Part shown: piece after piece, positions 17,280 through 26,876 of the stretch
Layout of the letters: each line of letters starts with the position of its first letter
Position numbering within the stretch: position 1 is the first letter of the stretch
From: CAWJKP01 sp963843465
Lineage (GTDB): Bacteria; Planctomycetota; Planctomycetia; Pirellulales; Thermoguttaceae
Direction of reading: 5' to 3'
Assembly (NCBI GenBank): GCA_963843465.1
Contig: CAWJKP010000009.1
Span: 186,001 to 250,000 of the forward strand
Length of the DNA: 64,000 bases
Program-made: the position numbers and the translations under genes
Notes under the pieces: model-generated
Told to the model about the DNA's origin: nothing
Seen by the model: only the letters and a program-made list of their open reading frames with translations
The model's database searches: none

Positions 17280-18609
17280 CTTGGGGACTTCGGCAGCACC
17301 GGCTTCTCGTTGCGATAACTCAAGTCCAAGAGGTCCATCGGGTGCATCACGGCAAGCGGCTGGCGCTGCTGGCGGACTTCGCGGCCGATCTGCAACAGGC
17401 AGCCGGCGTTGGAGGCCAGGACGATTTGCGCGCCCGTGCGGACGATGTTCTCCAGCTTGCGAGCGGCCAGGCGAGCGGCCATTGAGGGCTGGTTGAGATT
17501 GTAGGTGCCGGCCGAGCCGCAGCAGAGATCGGATTGGGGCAGATCGCGCAGTTCCAGGCCGGGGACCTGCGACAAGAGCCGGCGCGGAGCCTGGCGGACT
17601 TTCTGGGCGTGGGCCAGGTGGCAGGCGTCGTGATAGGTGGCCACGGCGTCGATCCGGCCGGTGGGCGCGATCGGGCCGAGCTGGTCGAGGAACTCGTTGA
17701 TGTCGCGGACCTTCTCGGCCAGCCGCTGCCGGGCTTCCCGCCGGTCGTCCTGCCAGTGCAGTCCGTATTCCTTGAGCATCGCTCCGCAGCCGGCATGGTT
17801 GACGATCACCGCGTCGACCTCGTCCGGCGCGAAGGCCGCCACGTTGGCATCGGCCAGCGCCGGGCGCCGAGGCTCTGGCCGGAGTGAAAGTGGATCGCCC
17901 CGCAGCAGACCTGCCCCACGGGCACGAGCACGTCGCAGCCGTTGTGCTGGAGCACCCGCAGCGTGGCCCAGTGCGTGTGGCGGAACATGGCGTCGGCCAC
18001 GCAGCCCACGAAGAAAGCCACGCGGGCTCGCCGCCGGCCGATGGCCGGCAGGAATTTCGGCAAGCGCGGACCGGACGCGACCGGCGGGTTGACCAGCGTG
18101 GCCATCCGTCCCAGCCGCCCGGGGATCAGCCCGAACAACCCCATCCGCTCCAGCAAGTCGTAGAGGCCCAGACGCTGCGCCCAGCGGACGGGCGTCATCG
18201 CCAGGCGGATCCGCCCGGGGTGAGGAAAGAGCCGCAGGAGCACGATCTCGCGGAACCAGTCGTACCGCTTCTCCCAACTCGTTTCCTTTTCTTCCATGGC
18301 CAGCCGGAAAGGCTCGATCAGCCGGCCGTAATGCACGCCCGAGGGACAAGCCGTCTCGCAGCCGCGGCAGTCGAGGCAGGCGTCGAGATGGCGGCGGACG
18401 CGGGGCGTCAGCTCGATCTGCCCTTCGGTGATCAGCCGCATCAAGTAGATCCGTCCCCGCGGGCCGTCGTTCTCATCGCCCAGCTCGGTGTAGGTCGGAC
18501 AGGACGAGGTACACAGGCCGCAATGGACGCAATCCAGGAAGAAACTAAAGTCGATCTCCCGGCCCGGATTTCCGTCCGCAGGGTTCGGGTTGGACAAGGG
18601 AAGAATCAT
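17276..18609 (-). CDS. glcF: Glycolate oxidase iron-sulfur subunit (one-base frameshift)
   Basis: The locus encodes GlcF, about 444 residues if one base is restored. The first part carries two 4Fe-4S motifs (CVHCGLCTSSCP, CLDCRGCETACP) and the first CCG-type domain (FVGCVADAMF, VCCGAIHFHSG). The second part carries the second CCG domain (NHAGCGAMLKEYG, DACHLAHAQ, DLCCGSAGTYN). The two lie in different frames. The join falls at about 17861-17864, where one extra base would give ...GAR-ALADANVAAF in place of GARRWPMPTW. So this is either an assembly error or a broken gene. It should pass electrons from GlcD/GlcE during oxidation of glycolate to glyoxylate. Its ATG overlaps the glcE stop (ATGA), which shows translational coupling. 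Confidence 0.9.
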
Positions 18610-19982
18610 GGCAGGTCCCCCTCACCCCGGCCCTCTCCCGCAGGCAGAGGGGGGCGCCCGAAGATGAACCGTCCCGGGTTGAGGATCCCCCGGGGATCGA
18701 ACTGGCGTTTGATGGCCTCCATCACCCGCTGGCCGTCGCCCGGCGGGCCCCAAACCGTCTCCCGGCTCAACTCCGCTTCGGCGGGGCTCTCCAGGACGAC
18801 CAGCGATCCCTCGATCGCGGCCAACGACGCCCGCAGTCTCCGGCAAAAAGCGGCCACGGGCTCCAAGCGGCCTGGCGCGAGCCGTCCACGGACGATGCCG
18901 TCGCCCACATAGGCTTGGATCGAGCCCTGCGAATCAGCGTCCAGGAGCGACCGGACGGCCCCGACTACTTGGGCCGGCGGGACCTGAGCCTGGAGGAGGA
19001 CGGAGGGGTGACTGTTTGTAGCAGGCACACGCCGTGTGCCGTCCAGAGCGGCACACGGCGTGTGCCTGCTACATTCATCCGGGCCGACACGGCCCGGCTC
19101 GGATGCAAGCCCCTCGGCGAGTGCTGTCCAGTGGTCGCGGGAGGACGGTCCAGAAATGACCATCGGCGCGCCGCGTCCCGCGTCCTTCCACTCCCGCTGC
19201 AACTGTCCGATCATCCAATCCACTTCGGCCTGCGTTCCCTCCAGCCCGACCAGCAGTTGGCCCAGCCCGGGCCGCGGCTGCGACACGATGCCCGGCAATT
19301 GGCGCCAGGCGGGACCGAGGAGCCACTGGGTGGCCGAGGGTAGCGTCTTGGTGCGGGCCAGGGAGCCGAAGAGCTGTTCGGCCTGGTCGAAGCTGCCCAG
19401 ATCGGCGACGACCAGGGCCGACGTCTCGGGAATCGGCCTGACCATCAGGGTCACCTGGGTGATCACGGCCAGAGTGCCCAACGAGCCGACCAAGAGGCGG
19501 GCCATGTTGTAACCGGCGGCGTTTTTCACCACCCGGCCGCCGCCAGAGAAGGGCCGGCCCCGGCCGTCGACCGCGGTGAAGCCGAGGAGGTAATCGCGGA
19601 TGGTGCCCCAGCGGTAGCGGCGCGGTCCAAAGGTATTGGCCGCGATCAGGCCGCCCAGCGTGGAACGGTCCGGCTGGGGCACGTCCACGGGGAGCCACTG
19701 CCGCTGGGCCGCCAGCCGCCGCGCAAGCTCGGCGACTGTCATGCCCGCCTCGACCGTGACCGTCAAGTCGCGGGCCGGATAGTCGACCAGTGCCGTCATG
19801 CGGGCCAACGATAGGCCCAGGCCCGGCTGCTTCGGGCGGACGCCATAGCCCAATCGCGTTCCGCCGCCAATCGGATAGACCGCCGCCGCCGAAGCGGCGG
19901 CCCCGGCGACAGCCTCCACCACCGCCGACAGGTCAGTCGCGGTGATGGTCTCCAGCAGGGGCAGGGCGTCGGCAACACTCAT
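18606..19982 (-). CDS. glcE: Glycolate oxidase FAD-binding subunit
   Basis: A 458-residue FAD-linked subunit of glycolate dehydrogenase. The PCMH-type FAD domain shows YPIGGGTRLGYG near residue 40, DLTVTVEAGMTVAELARRLA, STLGGLIAAN and GRVVKNAAGYNMARLLVGSLG. The protein is longer than usual because two interspersed repeats are read through: family B at 19018-19072 inserts about 18 residues (304-322, reading SRHTPCAALDGTRRVPA), and a family L copy forms the C-terminus (PLPAGEGRGEG). Both lie away from the FAD site, so activity may survive. It lies downstream of glcD, separated by a 567-base repeat-rich gap, and overlaps glcF by 4 bases. Confidence 0.9.
   Translation of the reverse strand: MSVADALPLLETITATDLSAVVEAVAGAAASAAAVYPIGGGTRLGYGVRPKQPGLGLSLARMTALVDYPARDLTVTVEAGMTVAELARRLAAQRQWLPVDVPQPDRSTLGGLIAANTFGPRRYRWGTIRDYLLGFTAVDGRGRPFSGGGRVVKNAAGYNMARLLVGSLGTLAVITQVTLMVRPIPETSALVVADLGSFDQAEQLFGSLARTKTLPSATQWLLGPAWRQLPGIVSQPRPGLGQLLVGLEGTQAEVDWMIGQLQREWKDAGRGAPMVISGPSSRDHWTALAEGLASEPGRVGPDECSRHTPCAALDGTRRVPATNSHPSVLLQAQVPPAQVVGAVRSLLDADSQGSIQAYVGDGIVRGRLAPGRLEPVAAFCRRLRASLAAIEGSLVVLESPAEAELSRETVWGPPGDGQRVMEAIKRQFDPRGILNPGRFIFGRPPLPAGEGRGEGDLP
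18614..18651. repeat. Family L repeat read as the GlcE C-terminus
   Basis: Copy of the CCCTCACCCC...CCCTCTCCC repeat seen at 11697. On the minus strand it is translated in frame to the last residues of GlcE and ends next to the glcF start codon. Confidence 0.7.
19018..19072. repeat. Family B repeat inserted in frame in glcE
   Basis: 55-bp inverted repeat with arms GTAGCAGGCACACGCCGTGT and its inverse. The same family lies in intergenic positions at 6286, 10183 and 56595. Here it is inside a coding region and keeps the frame. Confidence 0.9.
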
Positions 19983-20549
19983 GGCAAAACAAATCGCAAA
20001 GGAGGCGCATCGTCACCTAATGAACTTTGACGAAAAAAACGGGTAATGTGCGAAGTTGGAGTTCCGGCTTTAGCCGGCGTGCGGCGAGGGCCGCCTAAAG
20101 GCGGAACTCCAACCGAGCCGCCGGATTATTACTCGTCTTGCTCGTCATAAGTCATTAGGACATAGCGGATCTACAGGATAATGGCTATCCACTTGACTCA
20201 AGTTCGTCGCGTAGCGACGTTTTGATGGTAGCCGTGGGTTTCAACCCACGGATCGAATCCCGTGATATTGCCCGCCGTCGCGTAGCGACGGTTGAAAACA
20301 AGCCGCGTGCCATCGCGCAACCCGGCCATTTCAATCGTCGCTACGCGACGAACGGAAGGTGTGGGGCCCTACCTTCCGTGGGTTAAAACCCACGGCTACC
20401 GTCGCATCGTCGCTACGCGACGTGGACTTGCCAATCACTTGAGTCAACTGGATAACCATTTATACGATTCATACGTCCCATAAGTCCCATGTTTCTGCCT
20501 GCCAATCATCCGCCACGGGATACGCTCCGGGCGGCATCTGCTCTGTGAA
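19983..20549. repeat. Gene-free gap with nested hairpins between glcD and glcE
   Basis: No gene. A hairpin at 20055-20113 has arms GTTGGAGTTCCGGCTTTAG and the inverse. From 20194 to 20447 an outer pair TTGACTCAAG / CTTGAGTCAA encloses four copies of the CGTCGC-TA-GCGACG palindrome and the pair GTAGCCGTGGGTT.. / ..AACCCACGGCTAC. This could fold into one large structure of about 250 bases. It lies inside the glc transcription unit and may act as an attenuator or processing site, or be a decayed mobile element. Confidence 0.75.
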
Positions 20550-21950
20550 TTATTTTGTTGCAGGCCCTGCGGGCAGCAGTTTGCCCGGCGAGAGCCGGCC
20601 GGAGGGATTGAAGGCCCGGCGGACGTGGAGCATGGCCTCCAGGTCGGCGGGGGCGAACTGCCGGCCCATGAAGGACAGCTTCTCCACCCCGATGCCGTGC
20701 TCCGCCGTGACGCTGCCGCCGCAGGCGATGCACTCTTCCAAGAGCTCGCTTCCCGCCGCCAGCACGCGGGCCACCTCGTCCCGGTCGCGCTCGTCGAACA
20801 GCAGGATCGGATGCACGTTGCCGTCGCCCGCATGGGCCACGTTGACGATCCGCACGCGGTGCTTCTCGGCGATCTGGGCGATCCGCCGCAGCACGTGCGG
20901 CAGGCGGGTCCGCGGCACGGCGCCGTCCTGGATGCAATAGCTGGGGCTCAGCCGGCCGACCGCGCCGACGGCCATCTTGCGGCACTTCCAGAGCATTTCC
21001 CGCTCCGACGCCGTGGCCGCCCGCAGCACCTCCCGCGCCCGCCACCGCTGGCAGATTTCCGTCACCTGCTGCTGTTGCGGGTCGAGCCCGGCGGCCGGGC
21101 CGTCGAGCTCGATGACCACGATCGCCTCGGCGTCCAAGGGGAAGCCGAAATGGTAGGCCTCTTCGACCGCCGCCACGATCCCCCGGTCCATAAGCTCCAT
21201 CGCCGCCGGAATCATGCCCGCGGCAATGATCTCGCTGATCGCGTTGGTGGCGTCGTCCACCGTGCTGAAGATCGCCCGCAAGGTGCGATGGTCTTGCGGA
21301 TCGGGCGTGAGGCGGACCCAGACCTTGGTGACGATCGCCAGCGTGCCTTCGCTGCCCACCAGCACGCCGATCAGGTCGAGTCCGGCGGGGTTCTCCACGG
21401 GGCCTAGCCGCAGGATCGAGCCGTCGCCGAGCACGGCCTCCAGGCCCAAGACATGGTTCACGGTGACGCCGTACTTCAGCGTGTGCGGCCCACCGGCATT
21501 GGTGGCCACGTTGCCGCCGATGGTCGAAGCCACCTGGCTCGACGGGTCGGGGGCGAAATGGAACCCGGTGCCGGCCAGGGCCCGGCCCAGCTCGACGTTG
21601 GGCACGCCGGCCTCCAGCACCGCCAGACGATTGTCCAGGTCGACCTGGAGGATCCGCTTCATCCGCGTGAGCATCACCACCAGGCCGCCGCCGATGGGCA
21701 GGCATCCGCCCGCCAGGCTCGTCCCGGCCCCCCGTGGCACGATCGGCGCCCCGTGGCGGTTGGCAATCTTCACCACCTCGGCCACCTGCCGCGTCGAGCG
21801 GGGAAAGACCACGGCCTCGGGCCGCTGCTTCTCGATCGTGAATCCGTCGCACTCGTAGACCACCAGGTCCGAGCGGGCCCAGAGCACGCTGTCCGAGCCC
21901 AACTCCGAGCGGAGATCGGCGACCAGCGGCGATACGGCGGCAAGGCCCAT
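20550..21950 (-). CDS. glcD: Glycolate oxidase subunit GlcD, FAD-linked
   Basis: A 466-residue flavoprotein subunit of glycolate dehydrogenase. The PCMH FAD domain contains PIVPRGAGTSLAGGCLP (about 68-84), VASTIGGNVATNAGGPHTLKYGVT and GLDLIGVLVGSEGTLAIVTKV. The C-terminal FAD-oxidase domain contains NVAHAGDGNVHPILLFD, ECIACGGSVTAEHGIGVEK and LSFMGRQF, including the conserved HAGDGN and EHGIG. Length and motifs match the family. It acts at the membrane with GlcE and GlcF to oxidise glycolate (or D-lactate; the families are hard to separate by eye). Together with the two downstream genes it gives a complete glc set. Start: the ATG at 21950; no strong ribosome site is visible. Confidence 0.94.
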   Translation of the reverse strand: MGLAAVSPLVADLRSELGSDSVLWARSDLVVYECDGFTIEKQRPEAVVFPRSTRQVAEVVKIANRHGAPIVPRGAGTSLAGGCLPIGGGLVVMLTRMKRILQVDLDNRLAVLEAGVPNVELGRALAGTGFHFAPDPSSQVASTIGGNVATNAGGPHTLKYGVTVNHVLGLEAVLGDGSILRLGPVENPAGLDLIGVLVGSEGTLAIVTKVWVRLTPDPQDHRTLRAIFSTVDDATNAISEIIAAGMIPAAMELMDRGIVAAVEEAYHFGFPLDAEAIVVIELDGPAAGLDPQQQQVTEICQRWRAREVLRAATASEREMLWKCRKMAVGAVGRLSPSYCIQDGAVPRTRLPHVLRRIAQIAEKHRVRIVNVAHAGDGNVHPILLFDERDRDEVARVLAAGSELLEECIACGGSVTAEHGIGVEKLSFMGRQFAPADLEAMLHVRRAFNPSGRLSPGKLLPAGPATK

Positions 21951-22035
21951 ACGCTAACGATCCGGACAAACAGGGGGGTACCCGCACGGGGAATCCGTGT
22001 ACCCGTCGATTATAACGCTCGGGCCGCGGCTCGTC

Positions 22036-22140
22036 TGTAGGGAACGCCCTCCGTGGCGTTCCGTGACGAACGTCGGACATGGCCAACGCCGGGAGCCGCT
22101 TTTCCCGACGCCCGGAATGCCAGGGAGGGCGTTCCCTACA
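22036..22140. repeat. Family H inverted repeat
   Basis: Arms TGTAGGGAACGCCCTCCGTG (22036) and the inverse ending GGGCGTTCCCTACA (22140) lie between divergent genes. A half copy occurs at 49828 over the glgA stop codon. Confidence 0.85.
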
Positions 22141-22248
22141 GTTCGGATTGCGACGATTTGACCCCGCGCGGCCGCGCTGTCATACTAACGCCGGATGCTC
22201 CCGATGTCCCCCTTTCGACACACCGTCTTTGAACCCGGAGGATTACCC

Positions 22249-23217
22249 ATGCGTGACACTCTGCGACCCAACCGACGCGGATTTCTGGCTGCCACGGCCG
22301 CTGCCGGCGCGGGACTGTTGACGGCCGGACGGCTTCAGGCCCAGCCCTTTCACACCACCTTGCACAAGGCGATGATCGGCAACCCGGTGGAAGATACGCT
22401 GGCCGCCTGGAAGCAGGCCGGGTTCGAGGGCATCGAATCCGTTCGCAGGGACGCTTCGCCGCAGGACGCCGCGGCGGCGCGCAAGGTGGCCGAGAAACTC
22501 GGCATGAGGATCCACTCGGTGATGTTCGGCTGGGCCAATTTCAACAGCCCCAACAGCGGCCAGGTGGCTCAGGATATGGCCCACGTGGAAACGGCCCTGA
22601 AGGCGGCCCAGGCCTATGGGGCCGAAACCGTGTTGCTGGTCCCCTGCCGCGTGGGCGGCATGCCGATCCCGGAAGCCTGGGAGTTCGACATCGATCTGGA
22701 CGAGAAGACCGGCCACGTCCGGCGCGTGGTGGCCGGCGACAACTCCAAGTACCAGGCCTACATCGAGGCCCAAAACCTGGCCACCGATACCTCCCGCAAG
22801 GCGGTAAAGAAGCTGATCCCCGTGGCCGAGAAGGCCGGCGTGATCATCGCCTTGGAAAACGTCTGGAACAACCTCTGGGTTTTGCCGAAGCTGCAGGCCC
22901 AATGGGTCGGCTCGTTCGGCAGTCCCTGGGTGAGGGCCTACTTCGACATCGGCAACCACGTCAAGTACGCCCCGCCGCAAGACTGGATCCATACCCTGGG
23001 CAAGCTGATCGTCAAGTGCCACGTCAAGGACTTCAAGCTCAACCCCAACGGACACGGCGGCACGTTCAAACATCCCCGCGACGGCAGCATCAACTGGCCG
23101 GCCGTCCGCAAGGCTTTGGACGACGTCGGTTACAACGGTTGGCTGAGCATCGAGGACGACGGCCTGACGCTGCAAGATTTCAGCCACCGCCTGGACCTGA
23201 TCATCGCCGGCAAATGA
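22249..23217 (+). CDS. Tat-exported sugar phosphate isomerase/epimerase-like protein
   Basis: A 322-residue TIM-barrel protein of the AP-endonuclease-2 / xylose-isomerase-like superfamily. Its twin-arginine signal (RPNRRGFLAATAAAGAG) points to export in folded form. Metal-site candidates are E in GVIIALENVWNN, D in RAYFDIGNHVKYA, H in VKCHVKDF and E in LSIEDDG. The ATG at 22249 has GGAGG 8 bases upstream; an upstream in-frame ATG at 22195 would hide the Tat motif. Planctomycetes hold many such secreted sugar isomerase/oxidoreductase-linked enzymes of unknown substrate. It probably acts on a sugar or inositol derivative. It stands alone here, 51 bases before the ClC gene. Confidence 0.88.
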   Translation: MRDTLRPNRRGFLAATAAAGAGLLTAGRLQAQPFHTTLHKAMIGNPVEDTLAAWKQAGFEGIESVRRDASPQDAAAARKVAEKLGMRIHSVMFGWANFNSPNSGQVAQDMAHVETALKAAQAYGAETVLLVPCRVGGMPIPEAWEFDIDLDEKTGHVRRVVAGDNSKYQAYIEAQNLATDTSRKAVKKLIPVAEKAGVIIALENVWNNLWVLPKLQAQWVGSFGSPWVRAYFDIGNHVKYAPPQDWIHTLGKLIVKCHVKDFKLNPNGHGGTFKHPRDGSINWPAVRKALDDVGYNGWLSIEDDGLTLQDFSHRLDLIIAGK

Positions 23218-23268
23218 CATGGCCGGATAGGAAACGCCCAACCCACGGAAAGAGAACGACCGAAGATC

Positions 23269-25158
23269 ATGGACGCTCGTCTGGACCACCCGTTATCCCT
23301 CAACGGTGTTGTCAGTTGGATTCCGCAGATTGTGAAGCTCAGCCAGAACCGCTTTCGGGCACAGATCCGCCTGCTGGGGTTGGCTGCCTTGGTGGGGGTC
23401 ATCGCGGGGCTCGGCGCCATCGTGTTCTACTTTGCCACCCGCGTTGCTGAACACTACGCGCTGGGGGTTCTTGCTGGGTTCTACCCGGACCCGCATCCTG
23501 GCGGTGAGGCCCCGATGTCCTGGCTTCCTCGTCCGGCACATCCGTTTTATCCGTGGCTGCTGCTGGTGATTCCGGCAGTCGGCGGGCTGCTCAGCGGAGT
23601 GCTCGTCTTCACCTTGGCCCCCGAGGCCGAAGGACACGGCACGGACGCGGTGATTGACGCCTACCACAATCGCCAGGGGCAGATCCGTCCGCGGGTTCCC
23701 CTGGTCAAGATCATCGCCAGCGCGATCACCCTCGGCACGGGGGGATCGGGCGGCCGCGAGGGGCCCATCGCTCAGATCGGGGCCGGCTTCGGTTCCCTCT
23801 TGGGCAACCTGCTGCGGCTGCGTCCCGCGGAGCGCCGCGTGCTCATGGCCGCGGGCATGGGGGCCGGAATCGGCGCCATTTTCCGCGCCCCGTTGGCCGG
23901 AACGATCTTTGCCGCCGAGGTGCTTTACGGTTCCACGGAGTTCGAGCCCGAGGTCATCATTCCCGCGGGGCTCGCCAGCGTCATTTCCTATTCCATCTAC
24001 GGCGTGTATTGCGGTTGGGAGCCGCTGTTTACCACGCCCGCCGATCTGAGCTTCAACAATCCCTTGCGGCTGGGGCCGTATTTGCTCTTGGCCCTCTTCA
24101 TGGCCCTGCTGGCGGCACTCTACACGCACACCTTCTACGGCTGCCAGCGGTTGTTTCACCGGCTGCCGGTTCGCAAGCATTTTCGGCCGGCCATCGGCGC
24201 TTTCCTGACCGGGCTCATCGCCTTGGCCCTGTACTTCCTCATGGGCCGGAACCAGCAGGTGTTGTCCGTGCTCGCCTTCGGCTACTCGGCGATCCAGGAC
24301 GCCATGACGCGGGACGCCACCGCGACCGCCGGAATCCTCTTGGCGATCGCCTTGGGGAAGATTCTCACGACCAGCCTGACGATCGGCAGCGGCGGGTCGG
24401 GCGGCGTATTCGGGCCTTCGATGGTGATTGGCGGTTGCGGCGGCGGTGCGTTGGGGATCTTGCTGCACCGCTGGTCGCCGTGGCTGGTGCCCCACCCGGC
24501 GAGCTTCGTCATCGTGGGGATGGCCGGTTTCTTCGCCGCCGCCGCCAAGACGCCCTTTTCCACGCTGATCATGGTCACCGAGATGACCGGGGGATACCAC
24601 TTGCTGTTGCCGTCGCTGTGGGTCTGCACCTTGTCGTTCATCCTTTCCGACAAGCAGTCCATCTATGCCTCGCAAGTGGAAAGCCGGTCCCTCTCCCCGG
24701 CCCATCAGGGGAGTTACGTGCGACAAGTCCTGGCCCAGGTGCGAGTGAGCCGCTTCCTTACACCCGGTCAGGCAACGCCGGCGCTGCACCCCCGCGATTC
24801 ACTCGCCCAGATCATCGACCGGCTCAGCGGCGCTCCGCAATCGGTTCTGCCCGTGGCGGACAGCGACAATCGGCTCTTGGGCGTGGTCACTCTGGACGAG
24901 GTCTATCTTGCCTCTCAAGCCCCTTCGCTGCAACCTCTGGTCCTGGCCGAAGACCTCATGCGGGCCGACGTGCAGCCGCTGACCCCCGAGGACACGCTCG
25001 ATCGGGCCTTGGAACTGTTCGTCGAGAACGACCTGCTCACGTTGCCCGTCGTGACCAACCTCGAAGGGCGGAAAGTGATGGGAATGGTGAGTCGTTTCGA
25101 CATCTCCAGCGCCTACTTGCAGCACGTCCACGGGCCGGCGCCGACGGGGGATGGATGA
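23269..25158 (+). CDS. ClC-type chloride channel or H+/Cl- antiporter with CBS pair
   Basis: A 629-residue membrane protein. The ClC core shows the three filter segments: GSGGREGPIAQIGAGFGS with gating E164, IFRAPLAGTIFAAEVLY, and GSGGSGGVFGPSMVIGG. About ten or more hydrophobic helices span residues 35-450. Two CBS domains follow (about 495-555 and 560-620; SLAQIIDRLSGAPQSVLPV and DLMRADVQPLTPEDTLDRAL), likely binding adenine nucleotides. The gating Glu is present; channel or antiporter mode cannot be fixed from what I see. The gene ends 7 bases from the convergent permease gene. Confidence 0.94.
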   Translation: MDARLDHPLSLNGVVSWIPQIVKLSQNRFRAQIRLLGLAALVGVIAGLGAIVFYFATRVAEHYALGVLAGFYPDPHPGGEAPMSWLPRPAHPFYPWLLLVIPAVGGLLSGVLVFTLAPEAEGHGTDAVIDAYHNRQGQIRPRVPLVKIIASAITLGTGGSGGREGPIAQIGAGFGSLLGNLLRLRPAERRVLMAAGMGAGIGAIFRAPLAGTIFAAEVLYGSTEFEPEVIIPAGLASVISYSIYGVYCGWEPLFTTPADLSFNNPLRLGPYLLLALFMALLAALYTHTFYGCQRLFHRLPVRKHFRPAIGAFLTGLIALALYFLMGRNQQVLSVLAFGYSAIQDAMTRDATATAGILLAIALGKILTTSLTIGSGGSGGVFGPSMVIGGCGGGALGILLHRWSPWLVPHPASFVIVGMAGFFAAAAKTPFSTLIMVTEMTGGYHLLLPSLWVCTLSFILSDKQSIYASQVESRSLSPAHQGSYVRQVLAQVRVSRFLTPGQATPALHPRDSLAQIIDRLSGAPQSVLPVADSDNRLLGVVTLDEVYLASQAPSLQPLVLAEDLMRADVQPLTPEDTLDRALELFVENDLLTLPVVTNLEGRKVMGMVSRFDISSAYLQHVHGPAPTGDG

Positions 25159-25164
25159 CCTGAG

Positions 25165-26637
25165 CTACGCCGCGGCCGAACGGACCAGGATGAAGTAAGC
25201 CGCCAAGACCACGGCGATCACGTACATCAGCCATTTTACCTCGCGGCCCTGGCCGGCCAGCAACTTGATGATCGGGTAGGCGATGAAGCCCAGGGCCAGC
25301 CCGTCGGCGATGGAATAGGTCAAGGGAATGCCGATGACGATCAAGAACGCCGGTATTGCCTCGGCGCCGTTGGACCAGTCGAGCCGGGTCACGCCCCGCA
25401 TCATCATCGAGCCGATGACCACCAGCGTTGGCGCCGTGATCGGCGGGTAGCTGCCGATCAGGGCCACCAGCGGGCTGAACAGCAGGGCCACCAGGAAGAG
25501 CAGGGCCACGACCAGGGCCGTCAAGCCCGTCCGGCCGCCCTGGGCCACGCCCGCCGCGCTCTCGATGAAGCTCACCACGGTGCTGGTGCCCAGGGCGGCC
25601 CCGGCGGCCGTGCCGACGGCGTCGGAGACCAGGGCCTGCCGGACCCGGGGGATGCGGTTGTCGACCACCAGTCCCGCCTGCTCGGTGACGCCGATCAGCG
25701 TGCCCAGCGTGTCGAAGAGATTCATAAAGAGGAACATCAGGATAAACGGCGCCATGGACCAGTTCAGGGCGTGGCGGATGTCCATCCTGCAAAGAGTGGG
25801 CCGCAACGACGGCGGAAGCGCGACGGGCCCCTTGGTCAGGACGTTCTTCTCGGCACGGGCGAAATCGGTCGACAACCGCGACGCCGCCGCGCCGGGTTTC
25901 GACGCGGCGCCAGCCGGCTCGGGGCGAGAAATCGCGTGCAGCAGGACCAGCGAGAGCAAGGTGGCCGCGAGAATTCCCCAGAGGATGGCCCCGCGGATTC
26001 GCCGCGCATGAAGCCCGGCGGTCAACAGCAGGCCGAAAAAGAAGACGATCAGATCGGGCGAGGCGAGCCGCGGGTTCAGCCGGACGCCGGTTCCCGGGTC
26101 GGTGACGATGACCCCGGCATTTTGCAGGCCGATGAAAGCGATGAACAGGCCGATCCCCACGGCGATGCCGCTTCTCATGCTCGGGCTGATCGCCGCCAGC
26201 AACATCTCGCGGACGCCGACCAAGGAGAGCACGAGGAAGAGAATCGCGGAGATGAAGATCACGCCCAGGCCGATCTGCCAGGGGGTCGTGGTCGCGACGG
26301 TCAGGTCGCCGGCCTTCGCGCGGGCGTCGATCCAGGCACTGGCCGCGGGGAGCAGCGAGAGGACGAAGAAGAAGTTCTCGCCCATCCCCGGCGCCTGGGC
26401 GATGGGCAAGCGGGCGTAAAGGGCCATGATCCCCGTGGCCAGCGCCGCCGCAAGGCAGGTGGCCGTCATCACGGCGCCGAAGTCCAGGCCCGTCGCTTTG
26501 CCGGACAGGCTCCCCGAAAGGATCGCCGGTTGAACGAAGATGATGTAGGCCATCGTCAAAAAAGTGGTCAGACCGGCCAGCACTTCCGTGCGGAGCGTGC
26601 TCTGATGCTTCGACAGGCCGAAATAGCGGTCCAGCAT
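25165..26637 (-). CDS. NCS2-family (AzgA-like) purine permease
   Basis: A 490-residue polytopic membrane protein. The start MLDRYFGLSKHQSTLRTEVLAG leading into LTTFLTMAYIIFVQPAILS is the AzgA signature. GAVMTATCLAAALATGIMAL, APGMGENFFF and DTLGTLIGVTEQAGL follow as expected for guanine/hypoxanthine/adenine:H+ symporters. About twelve hydrophobic segments fit the family. A stretch near residues 225-265 (EPAGAASKPGAAASRLSTDF) is a loop longer than typical. It imports purine bases across the cytoplasmic membrane. It converges on the ClC gene, with 6 bases between the two stops, and has no purine catabolic neighbours. Confidence 0.92.
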   Translation of the reverse strand: MLDRYFGLSKHQSTLRTEVLAGLTTFLTMAYIIFVQPAILSGSLSGKATGLDFGAVMTATCLAAALATGIMALYARLPIAQAPGMGENFFFVLSLLPAASAWIDARAKAGDLTVATTTPWQIGLGVIFISAILFLVLSLVGVREMLLAAISPSMRSGIAVGIGLFIAFIGLQNAGVIVTDPGTGVRLNPRLASPDLIVFFFGLLLTAGLHARRIRGAILWGILAATLLSLVLLHAISRPEPAGAASKPGAAASRLSTDFARAEKNVLTKGPVALPPSLRPTLCRMDIRHALNWSMAPFILMFLFMNLFDTLGTLIGVTEQAGLVVDNRIPRVRQALVSDAVGTAAGAALGTSTVVSFIESAAGVAQGGRTGLTALVVALLFLVALLFSPLVALIGSYPPITAPTLVVIGSMMMRGVTRLDWSNGAEAIPAFLIVIGIPLTYSIADGLALGFIAYPIIKLLAGQGREVKWLMYVIAVVLAAYFILVRSAAA

Positions 26638-26689
26638 GGGAGTCTACCCTTCGTATCGCGGCGAAATCGCAAGCGTTCACGGCCACGTC

Positions 26690-26861
26690 GGGGACTGGTC
26701 CATTTTTCGGCGGGAAAGCGCTTTTCGCCGTTGGACGTAAGGCCGAAAACATGGACCTGTCCCCCTGGCAGTGCCGAAGGGGACAGTCCCATTTTCGCGG
26801 CGATCACGGCCGTTTGCAAGGCAACACCGTCTTCGCCGCGAAAATCGGGACAGTCCCCGTG
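26690..26861. repeat. Family G repeat plus a second, related inverted repeat
   Basis: 26690-26764 repeats the family G element of 6198-6272 (GGGACTGGTCCATTTTTCGG ... GGACCTGTCCCC). Directly after it, 26773-26861 forms another pair, GGGGACAGTCCCATTTTCGC and its inverse. Both sit between two genes on the minus strand. Confidence 0.85.
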
Positions 26862-26876
26862 AACGCTTACGCGTAA

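Noticed and set aside
20194..20447. CRISPR-like palindromes with GTCGCGTAGCGACG cores
   Set aside because: Copies alternate in orientation, spacing is irregular and they nest inside larger inverted arms; no cas genes are nearby.
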